A program made the position numbers and the translations under genes. From Branchinecta lynchi (Eukaryota; Arthropoda; Branchiopoda; Anostraca; Branchinectidae): 64,000 nucleotides of DNA. The DNA is taken from NCBI GenBank assembly GCA_023053575.1, contig JAKZAP010000003.1:4688561-4752560 (forward strand), written 5' to 3'. Position 1 is the first letter of the stretch, and each line of letters opens with the position of its first letter. The notes beneath the pieces were generated by a model. The model was not told the origin of the DNA. It searched no databases and saw only the letters and a list, made by a program, of their open reading frames with translations. Of this stretch, positions 23,201-35,200 are shown piece after piece.

Positions 23201-26200
23201 GTTCTTACCATCAAATGACAGGTACGCCAACTAGCGAAAGCTGCAAACCCCTCATTGCCGAAGATGATTATGAGCTAACAGTCGACTGTCGCGTACAAGT
23301 CCCCCTATATGTCTCACAACTGGTAACGCCTATTTTTGGTTTCAGTGTGTACCTTACTACTGAAGTTGTCAACCCCTTGAAACTTTAGTGTATCTCATGA
23401 AGAAATTTTTGTACCAAAAAATGGATGACATATACTTTGATCAGCTCATCAGCGGCTATCGATTGCCGTCGAAAAAAAAATTCTACTTGTCTTAGTTCAA
23501 AAGTTGACTTTTTTGCCGTAGGCCTACTTTCTAACGTCACCACTTAGAAAGGAGCAAAGGATAAGCTCTAGTTTCTTTAGCAATGAGAGAACTTCTAAAG
23601 TTTAAGAGGTACATCTGCTACCATTTCTCTACCGCAAACCCAAGTGCAAAAAACCGAATGATAAACTCAGCTGAAATCGCGTACACAAATGGATAGAAAC
23701 AATAGATGGCAGCACTTTCGGACCCGTGGGAAAAAGCCACTTTTTGGTTTCTGTAGATTTTCCTATTCATCACTCAAAGAACATATGTTGGCTGTGGGGC
23801 TGGGTAACTTACGCATATATTTATACTAACGCATATATTTCACACTAATAGATTTTAGTCCATCTTCAATTTGAAACTGGCGCCTGCCTGCTTGCGTGCT
23901 AGAACGGAGCTTTCCACTCGAAAGCAGAAACATCGTTTGATGAAACGAAAGGTTGGCTGCACAACTTCAGATAGTCCTCTCTGACATAGGCTATATAACT
24001 CCACTTCACTTCGCATACCGTAGGCTCTGGCTCGAGGACAAGCAAAAACCATCCTTTTGGGCCCCAGGCAAGAGTTCTGCGGAGCTTTCCAAAATGCAAT
24101 GTCATATTTATCAATCCGGCCTAAGGTCCACACTTTCCGTAAAAACTGCACAATTTAGACCATTACCAATTACCAGGAATAAAATGAAATCGGCGGCATA
24201 GGAAAAAAAAAAAAAAAAAAAAAAAAACGAGGACAAAACCGAAGTGTTGCTCTCGCAACACAATTACGTACAAACAGTAACACTAAGTGCAGCATGAAGT
24301 ACGACAAGCCAGCTACTAGGCGTCATATTTGACAGTGCGAAAGGGATAAGTCAGCTACATTTTATGAGAGGTTTTGCCGAAGCACACTTGGACAACACAT
24401 TGCCTGGTACGATAGCAGTTATGATATCCAAGATCCAATAAAATTCAGGGACGCAGACGGAAATTTTTAAATCCTATTTTTGTTCCGTGTAGGCTAAAAT
24501 TTAAGTGCTTCTTTTACAAATTATATCATTTACCGCGGATTATACACCGAGATCGTCAGAATTCCCAGAAACCGGATAGAGCTACGTGTTAGCTTTTTCC
24601 TGCCAAATTCAGCCACTTCCATGCCGATTCTAGCTTTTAATGTTTCTCAAATCAAATCCAAAAACTGGCTTAAAACCCTAGTAAAATGACGCGCCCATCT
24701 ATAAAACACAGAATATTACGAAAAGCGCCGCAGGCGGAATCTTCTATGCGTTTATGATTGGAGCGTCTTTTTGGGATCTAAAATAGAAGGGACGACTATC
24801 GACGAAATCATAGATCAGTCCTTTTGTCTGCGACCAGTGCTTAACCCGACCTCTACGAGGTTCCTGGTAACTCCCGAAACCTGGCAATCATACCGAATAA
24901 ACTACAGAAACCCAGTTATTATGCCGAATAAGTTTAGACCGATAGCCTATTCGGGATTCTGGCTAATTGCGGGATCTAGATTATTATACCGAATTGTTTT
25001 GGCATCCACAAAGTACCGAATAATATTCGTATTCGGTATAATTTCGTCGAAACTGGAACAAAAGTAGGGACTCCTGGTAACTACAGAATCCTGAAAATTA
25101 TACAGGGAATCCTAATCATGATACGAAATAATATTCGACCGGTAGCCTATTCGGGACTCAGTGTAACTACCGAACCTCCATAAATATACCGAATAGTTTT
25201 GGATTAAAAAAATTGCTAAATAATTGGTAATAACTACCGAATCCTGGCAGTTATACCGAATCACATCCTTATACCAAACATATTCGTACTGATAGCCTAT
25301 TTGGGATTCTGTAGAACTACGGAATCACCGTAAATATACCGAACAGTTCTGGTATAGAAAAAATACCGAACAGTTTCAGTAAAACTTTGGGCCTTGGTCC
25401 CAAAATTTTACCGAATCTCAAAAAGTGTGGGGGGGGGGGGGGGGCACCAAAGGAACATTTAAGTGTGCAAATCGGTGAGGTCTAAGCAAAGTGTGAAGCC
25501 TTCGAGAACTTAAATTCCCCAAGTCCCTAGCACTGTTTGTATGTATATGGTTATAGATACTATATATTTATAATCAAATAATGTTTTAAACTTGTAAAGT
25601 ACATAGCTTTTATTAGAAAAATCTGCTTACCTTGTCGCGCGCAAAAATTTGTTCGTCATTAATGACTACTCCTGTTGAGTTTTGCTCCTCTGTCAAGTCT
25701 TTGGCGGAGAAAAAAGCCACGACGCCATCTAGTTGCAGAGCCTCACTTTCATCAATTTCAATGATCTTGGCATGAGCGCGTGTACTGGTTATGAGAGCTA
25801 AGTACAGCTCGTTCTCCAACCGCGGCATGTCGTCACAGTAAATAGCTTCACCTAAAAGAAACTCGATATAACCCCTTTTTTACTCAAATTTTACTTCGAA
25901 AACTATTCTCTCTAATCCTTTAAATGGCTTTCATATTAAAGAAATGGAAGCCTTTTATGTTCTTTCTTTTTAAAATGAACACAATTTCCTTTCACACAGC
26001 TATAGCTACCTAAGCCCTTCAACTTTAAAACTTCATTTATGTTCTTTCAGTTTTCTTTCAAAATTTAACATACATTCATTCCAATAACTGAATATTTAGA
26101 GCTATGAATTTTAATTTATCTTAATTCTATACATTCATTTATTTATTATCGTTCCATCCACCCAACCTGACTGCGAATAGTATTTGATGGCGCTGGACGA

Positions 26201-29200
26201 TGTTGCGGTCCTTCGTAGAAAGGGTCCTCTTCCGGCTATAGATAATATGAAGAGCCTGTCATCCCATCATCAATAAGTTTTTTTTGAAAAGGTCTGCAAT
26301 GTATATCATCCTATGACCCAGGGTCAGTTATCTTACGATAACCTTCACACAGAGAGTTAGTGGTAGATCAACCAGAACCGGTATATAGATAATATGAAGA
26401 GCCTGTTATAATCATCAATAAGTTTTTTCGAACAGGTCTGCAATGGATATTATCCTATGACCCAGGGTCAGTTATCTTACGATAACCTTCGCACAGAAAG
26501 TTAGTGGTAGATCAATCAGAACCGGTAACCAATAAGAAAATCCAACCAAAAATTCATCACACCACCAGCGACTCTACAGGAGCATTGGCACCTTTGTCGC
26601 TGGACAATGCGATTTAAGGTAATTTAATATACGTGAGGATGATATGAAGTCATATTAGCCTCCAGAGAAGATGATATGAAGTCGTATCAACCTCCAGATG
26701 TTTTGTACGGTTAATCATTAAAGTACCTGTCTTACCTACAATACTAGCGTAACCAACTTCATTAATCACTCCACATATTTCTAAACCCGGAGACCCCAAT
26801 TTCGTAAGGGACATTCTAACCCCTCTAACAAAACCACGCTGATTTTCTCACCTGCCGCGTTTTGCTACCTTCGATGTGTATCACGCTGTCGAATTTTCCG
26901 AATTTCCGAATTTTTCCATCAGAAAAAACGGTTATGTAAATTTTTTCCCTATTTTCGCCGTAAGTCAACGGGTCTCGGAAAAGGCTTAAAACGGGCAAAA
27001 CCGTGGGTTATTTGTTGAAAGCACAGCCTAGTTTTAAAGTATTCAAATATTTAAAGTACTGAAGTTGAATAGTAAATAGTGCGAGAGGTCCTTTAATGGT
27101 TCTGGCCGAAAAAGTTATAACAGTCGGATCAACATACCACCATCTCGGTTGATGTCGGAATAATAAACTCGATAAGAACCTCGCCTTTGGCTCGGATAGT
27201 TTATTTTCAGTGACTGTGTCGGGGCTATTTTCCGATATCAACCTCGTTGTCGGAAGTTAACTTTTATCCTTTAATAACAATGATCTTCCAGCAGTCCAAT
27301 ACTCTGTTTTGTAAAGACCATCATCAAATATTTAGCAAATAGCGCCAGCCACTCAGCTTCAAGTTGTGTCCGCGCAGACGTTCTTATTTAAAGTTGAAGT
27401 TTTGTTTCATCAGTCACGATGAGCGTGTTCCACCCTACTACCGTAGTTACTACGCATGACGTCACGAATTCTGACTTTTTGCCGTCAAGGCTGGAACGAT
27501 TTTTCTATTTTCCAGCAGGATCTCACGCCAGGGCTAAATCCGACCAATCACGTTACAGAGATGCGTAGTTACTACGCTTACTACGCTCCCGAACATGGTA
27601 AGCAAATAGTAACTATTAGTTACTATTCCGACAAGGTTGGAACGGTCAGCGTAGTAACTTTTCGTAAGGATGGAACGGAAATAGTACCTAATAGTAACTA
27701 CTGTTAGAAGGGTGGAACACCCTCGTTATTGTAGTAGTTATTAGTTGCGTTTTTAATCGAAGTTTTGTTGGCCGTTGGCTTACCCGGTTGCTTACTTTCC
27801 GTTTTCGAACGCCGTCGAAGTTCATCGTTTGCTTAATACACTATATGACTAAGTCCAAAACACGCCAGTGATTCTCAGGAAGAAGGAGCAAACGTGTCCG
27901 TAACGACTCAAAATCAATGACTCAAATCCCAAGTCAGCGCAGCTGTGACACCGTTTCTTCGTTTCCTCCGCAGGTACCCGGAGATTCTGCATCGGAAGGG
28001 AGAGATAGTCATCAAAGTATTAAGGCGTATTCTCGCCGTTCTTCGAGGACTCCACTTGTGGAGTCCCCGCGTTTTTGTTTGTCCCGGGGACTCACTCCCC
28101 GTATTCTCGCGAGTCCCCACGAACGGGGAATGCTCCGACTATCATCACCATCATCAAAAAGGACTCCCTTTCAGATTCGGAGGGGAATCAATTTTTGATG
28201 GTGTTGGTACAATATAAAATAACTGAAAACAATCAGAATAAACAAAACCAAAAATAAAGTGGATATAGACTAATTTCGTCAACTGCATATTTTGTTTTCG
28301 AACAAAATACATTTTGGAAGCATTCCCCGTGTTCTCGCTGTTTCTGTACACGGAGTCCGCGCGGAGTGACTCCCTCTATTCTCGCCGTTCCCTTCGATTC
28401 CCCGAGGAGTCCTCGGGGAACGGCGAGAATACGCCTTTAGTGTTTTTACGACTCAGGCGATCCTTGCCCGGTCGACGTTTCTTCCGAGATTCAAGCAAAC
28501 TTCGAACTTGCTAGCTCACAAAGTTCGACGGTCAGAGTTCGAAGGACAAAGAAACTGTGATCAGCGACCAAAAACGGTATTTAAATAGATACCTTTGAGT
28601 TTGAAGGTAACTTCAAACTTCGATCAAAAACGCAACTATTGCAAGGACTGTTCTGTTCTTAAACGACCCGTTGTGCCTTTAATGCCAAATAACCTAATTC
28701 CATAACTGCATTCATTAATAATTCTTAAACACGGAGATCAAAATTTCAAACGTTACATTCTGAACCCGGTAACGACACACTAATCTTTGCACTTGCCACG
28801 ATCTACTATTTTCTATAGTATCCCGACAAGTGTTCGCGTATATTGACGCGTAAAACCGGTTATCTGAGTGTTACCAAGTTTTTGCTAGAACTTAAGTGTG
28901 ACTCGGAAAAAGCTTAAAACAGCCAAAGCCGTGGATAGTTTGTTAAAAGCAGAGCTTATTTCTCAGTGTTCAGGTAGTTCCGAATACTGGAACATAAACA
29001 GTAAACGGTACGAGGTGTGCTTTAACGATTCCGTCTTAACGGCTTACAACTTTCGGTGATAATAAATGAATAAAATAGAGTTTTATACATTTAATTGTCG
29101 TTACGAGTTGTTTAGTTCATAGCACGTTCTTTGTTTGTAGTCATTAAACTACGGACTAACTAGGGCCACTCGTAAACATACAAAAACAACAACAACAAAT

Positions 29201-32200
29201 AAATCAGGAACAAAAAAAGGGGGAGTATCAAGTTTGTCGTGTGTAGATCTCACCAGAGCCTCGTTTTTGTTGCAATAGCGCTGCCGCATCGCTGCTGCAG
29301 CACTTCTTTGCTTTTGCATAATATGCGTTTTTGGATTCACTTTCTTCTTGGCTCAAGAAGCGCTGCCGTCTTTCTCGGAAGCGATGCAGTGCAAAAACGG
29401 ATGTAGAAAGAATCAGTCCGGAATCGGCCGAGAAGTGGACCTGCAGCATGCAACAAAAACGAGGCTCAGATCAAGTCCGCCAAAGCGGCAGAGACAGGCG
29501 AAAAAGGGGCCGAGAAAGCGGATTATTCGAAGCAAGTATCCCAAGGCGTATTCTCGCCTTTCCCCGAGGACTCCTCGGGGAATCAAGGGGAACGGTGAGG
29601 ATAGAGGGAGTCACTCCACGCGGACTACGCTTACGGAAAATAACGAGAACCCGTGGAATGCTTCCAAAACGGATTTCGTTCGAAACAAAAAATATATACA
29701 GTTGACGAAATTAGTCTGGATCCACTTTATTTTTCGTATTGTTTATTCTAACTGTTTTCATTTAATTTCACATAGCACCAACACGAGCAAAAATTCATTC
29801 CCCTCCAAATTTAAAACGGTCGATTCCTTTTTGAGGATAGTGATGATAACAGAAGTACTGCCCGTCCGCGGGGAGTGAGTCCCTGGGACAAACAAAAACG
29901 CAGGGACTCCTCGAAAGGAGTCCACGGGGAACGGCAAGAGTACGCCTCTAGTCTGGATTGAAAGGAAAGATTTCCTATGGAGTTCCGGAAAAGATGGGAG
30001 GGCACCGCCAACAAACATTCCGGAAGTACTACAATTTAGGGAAAGACCGAGAAGCCACCGAAAAGAATTGTTATAAAGAACCTGAGAGAGTTCTTTCACT
30101 TAAAAGACAAAGATTGTTTTTGAAGGAAATTACTTCCCAGTTTACTTCTCCATGTTTAAACTTTTACCTGAAACGACGCAACCGTGTTCATATACAATAG
30201 CAGGCAGGCTATCAATGTTAGTCAATCTTCCCATCGACGCGTGCTTGCCGACCATAATTGTACTACTAGCACGCTGCAAAATCTCGCACAGATTACAAAG
30301 TTTTGGGAATGAAAACCAATCGAGCAACCAGGGAATAAAGAATGGTTATAGGAATATCGCATTTCTTTCAAAAACCTTGTTATTTAAAGACGAAAGTTAA
30401 TGGAAAGCAAAACCAAGGAGTAACCTGAACCGGTGGTCAAATGCACGTCGCTCAAGCGGCCGCACCAACTGTCGGCGCGCAAGCGCACGGTGCTCAAATC
30501 GGTACTGTTTCATGATTTCACCGTTATCTTTATTTCACTCTATTTCACCGGACTCGAGTTAGCATGGAAACCGGACGTGAATACGCACAAAATAGGGAGG
30601 TGTAAGGAAAACTTCATTTCTCTGGACCAGTAACATTTTACTATGTTGACCAAAGGACTCTACAGTATTGAAAGAAGGCGGACTATTCCAATATTTAGCC
30701 ATTCTTTCAACTTCACACATGATGTTTGAACAGGACGAGGGACCTTGATTAGCGACTGTCTGCGAAGCATCATTAGCCTGATATGATAATGTCCAGCAAG
30801 TGAAATGTTTTTAAGGACATCTGGCACATGTGTTTCTGCTAAGATGTTCTCAGGTAGTTGACCACTTTACACATTATTTATTTTTACAGAAAATGACAGA
30901 AAGCATTAGTTGCGTTTTTGCAAACCAATCCGGCAGGAACTACCTTGGTTTAATGCTGGAAAAAAAAAGAGCTACGAGCTGATATGGCACTTGTTGTTAC
31001 GAGTAGGCGGTACAAGAAAGTAGATGAAAACGTCACAAAATACACCCACCATCCCAAAACGCGGTTCGAAAATAGAAATAGGATATTTAGTTTCACTCAA
31101 TACTGAGCAGTTCCGGCATTTTCTCGGATTTTCTGTATCAAATGCGCATGACTATTCAAACTACCAAGTTTCAGCTCAACAAATCCACTCGCTTGATCCC
31201 TAGACGCGCTACACGATTTCCGGTACTTCTCACATCTCCCCCTACCGTAGCCGAATATGGTTCGGACTAAAAATGGATCATCTAAAGCATCTTCTTTTAT
31301 ACCATCTATCAGGTCTCGCTCAAATCTCAGCATGTTTAGAAAATTCCGGTACACCCCCCCCCCCCCCCCCCACCACCACCACCACCGTTGTCGGATCAGG
31401 TTCGGACCCTAAACTATGTCGTTTAGGGTATATGCTCTCTCTACATTCCAAATTTCATTTAAAACTGATGCACTTGTTTGACCCCTATGCGAGCCTCACA
31501 GTTTCTGGCAATCTCCCTCCAACTCCCCCCACTGTGGCCGAAGAGGGCTTGGAAACATAAACGTTGTATCTCTTAATACCCTCTTCCCGTCCATCAAGTT
31601 TTACTGAAATCGGAGCATAGCCTATCTGCAAATTTCCGTTACCCCCCCCCCCCCCCCTACCTTGGCCGAATCCTGCCCGGACGCCAAATAACAAATCTAG
31701 GCCGCATAAACTAGGCAGGTCTGAATGTCAGACGTTTCCGCCCCCCCCCCCCCCCCGATTCCCCCAACCGTGGTCGTATGTAGTTCGAACGCATGTTTCA
31801 CATGTCTAGGTCATCGATTCTTATCACCCATTAAGTTCGGGTCCCTGAGATGCCTGCCATGTTTTATCGTCCTAGCCCACCTGGAAGTACATTAACTACG
31901 GATCGCCGGAATTCCAGAACCCCCCTCCACCTCCCCCCACATTGTCCGAATCCGGTCCAGTCCTGTCAGTGATGTATTTAGAGCGTGTGCTTGTTCGTCG
32001 CACTAAGTTTCATCCCGATCGCTCCACTCTGAGAGTTTCACACGATTTCCAGTTCTCCTCTCCGACTCCCCCCCAGATTTGTTCCGGTCCGGACTTGAAA
32101 TGAGAGATCTGAGACACGAGATATTTCCAGATATCAAGTTTCATTAAGATCCATTCACCCGTTCGAAAGTTACGCATGTCTCTATTTCCAGATTCCGCCA

Positions 32201-35200
32201 CCTCCCCCTCCCCCCACGATGGTCGGATCGGGCAAGTGACTCTTTCCAAGTTAGTTTGGTCGGGTCCCTGATATGCCTGCCAAGTTTCATCGTCCTAGCA
32301 TATCTGGAAGTACCCTAACTCGCAAACACCGGACCGACCGACCGACCGACCGACTGACCGACCGACGGAAATGTGATCGGTATATGGCACTTGGCCGGAA
32401 GGCAAGTGCCATAAAAAATGGTAAAATTGAGAAATGACCTTTAAATTAGAAAAATAAAATAACCTTGTCCAGTCAACGATGAACTCTTATGTATGTAGTT
32501 CATGTCTAGGTCATCGATTCTTATCACCCATTAAGTTCGGGTCCCAGAGATGCCTGCCATGTTTTATCGTCCTAGCCCACCTGGAAGTACATTAACTACG
32601 GATCGCCGGAATTCCGGAACCCCCCTCCACCTCCCCCCACAGTGTCCGAATCCGGTTCAGTTCTGTCAGTCATGTATCTAGAGCTTGTGCTTGTTTTTAC
32701 CATCAAGTTTCATCCCGATCGCTCCACTCTGGGAGTTTCACACGATTTCCGATTCCCCCTCCAAATCCCCCCCCCCCCCCAGATTCATTGGATCCGGTCC
32801 GGACTTGAAATGAGATGTCTGAGACACGAGATCTTTCCAGATATCAAGTTTCATTACGATCCGATCACCCGTTCGAAAGTTATGGATGTCCCTCTTTTCC
32901 GGATTCCACCACCTCCCCCTCCCCCCGCGATGGTCGGATCGGGAAAGTGACTATTTCCAAGTTAGTTTGGTCGGGTCCCTGATATGCCTGCCAAGTTTCA
33001 TCGTCCTAGCATATCTGGAAGTACCCTAACTCGCAAACACCGGACTGACCGACCGACCGACCGATCGACGGAAATGTGATCGGTATATGGCACTTGGCCG
33101 GAAGGCAAGTGCCATAAAAAATGGTAAAATTGAGAAATGACCTTTAAATTAGAAAAATAAAATAACCTTGTCTAGTCAACGATGAACTCTTGAAAGAATA
33201 CCGGGCAACGGTGAACTAAAAGAAACTATAATTAAAAAGAAACTATTATTTATCTGCATTTGAATTAAACAAGAACGACGCATACGCAATGCGGAAAATA
33301 ATAAATGGAATTCTCTCACCCCGTAAAAACAGCACAAAGAAATCCCGAATGTAATAACCTCGCCAAATTGAGATTTGCTGAAAGAAGATGCGGAAATTGC
33401 TAATAGATTTTGCATTTATTTTTCAGAAATCGGATCAAGTATATCTTGGCATTTTAATAATAACGATAGGCTGACTGAACCTTCAAATATTGGTGCACCC
33501 GACACAGAAAATTCCGATTTATGTCGAGACGATGTTATACACATGCACGATTTACAGAAAGAATTGACATCGCTACTTCAAATTTTCAGAATCCCCAGGA
33601 GTCGATAGAATACCTAAGAGCATTAAAATCATTTTTTTTTTCCGGTTATTCGTCAAGTTTTTCTCTTCTTGTTAAACGTTTCATTTGAAAAGGGAATTGT
33701 TCCAAAATAACTAAAAAAAAGTCTGCTCATACCTTCATATAAGAATGGAGATAAAAGCCAAATTAATAATGATGGATCCATTTCAATTTTACCGGTACTT
33801 CCTAGCTATTTGAAAAAATTAACAAAGAGAAATGACAAGATTCACAAATGAAAATGGAATTTTATTATCTAGCGAAGATGGTTTTCGAAAAAAACATTCA
33901 ACTAGAGGCGAAAGCCTTATTATTGCAATTGTATTATTATTATTATTATTATTATTATTACACATGCCATTTTCCACTTTATTGTAAGATTAAGGAATTT
34001 CTGGATTTGAATTCCTGACATCGGCAACCTTTGTGAACCTCTCAAGCTTTTGATACGGTTTTGGCCGGATTTCGGAAGAACTAGTTGTCCCGGTAGAAAA
34101 TGCTTTTCACATAAGTATTCAGCATGTCTTCTTACCCTAAATAGAACATTTAATCAACTCCAAATGAAACTTCTACTTTTGACGAACTTTCCGGTTTTTG
34201 CCAGATTCCGGACGAACTACTTGTCCGGCAAGAAAATGATTTTCGGTGTTCAGCCTGTCTTCATACCCCATATTCGACTATCACATTAACTGTTTAAAAA
34301 TATTTATTTTGCCCCTGAATATGAACGCCCTCCCCCATCCCATAAATCTATGGCTACAGAGCCCATCTACGAACTCAACCTTACTCTTGACCCAAAGAAC
34401 CCTCACACCAAGTTTCATCAAAATATCTCATTCCCTTCAAGAGTTATCGTGCTCACGGACGGACAACTTTTGCGTTGTCAAAGGTATCCGTCCACTTACG
34501 TTTTGGGGTCCGAAAAATCTACTGTTTTAATGAAAAACTGACCGACCGACTGGCCGACAACAGGGCCCCCCCCCCCCCCCCCCCCATACGTGACGCCCCT
34601 GGTTGTAGCGTCTGACACGGATAGTGTTGTCACAAGTGATTTTCGTAAGAGATGAAATTTTCTTTTTTCGAGAGGTATTAATTCTTTTTGAGTTCCTGAA
34701 CTGGCCGTTTAAAGCCTTTGCCATATTGGCAGTTCCGGGATTCGTTTGTTGACTTCTTTTCGTTTATGAAAATAAAGCAAAGCAAAAAAAATTGCAAAGC
34801 AAAACAAATACGCGACAAGACACCACGCATCTTATTACAGCGAAAGGCTCGTTTGTTGACTTCTTTTCGTTTATGAAAATAAAGCAAAGCAAAAAAAATT
34901 GCAAAGCAAAACAAATACGCGACAAGACACCACGCATCTTATTACAGCGAAAGGCTAGGCCAAGGATAAGGCGTTCACACGATTCGCGTTTACACATTTT
35001 CAGAAAACCCTGTAGCTTCGCATCAAAAATCAAGTCACACAGCTTCGCACCGCTGGTCTGCTTGGTGATGCTGAAAATCAGAAACAGCTATCCTTTATCC
35101 CACTTGTTACTAACATCAAAGCGGAGAAATACCATAATAGCTATACACAGCGAAGCAAAAACAGGGACAGAGAAAAAACAGCGGTAACTTACCATCACGG

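Noticed and set aside
29331..29878. Reading frames of 124 and 176 residues
   Set aside because: They run across a small inverted-repeat element into an R7 MITE; no domain text and not kept in other R7 copies.
31740..33120. Regular repeats considered as a CRISPR array
   Set aside because: Units are long, diverged and without uniform spacers; the DNA is eukaryotic.
34678..35033. Hydrophobic minus-strand frames ([12 protein letters not shown])
   Set aside because: Arise from the 107-bp tandem duplication in AT-rich intron sequence.
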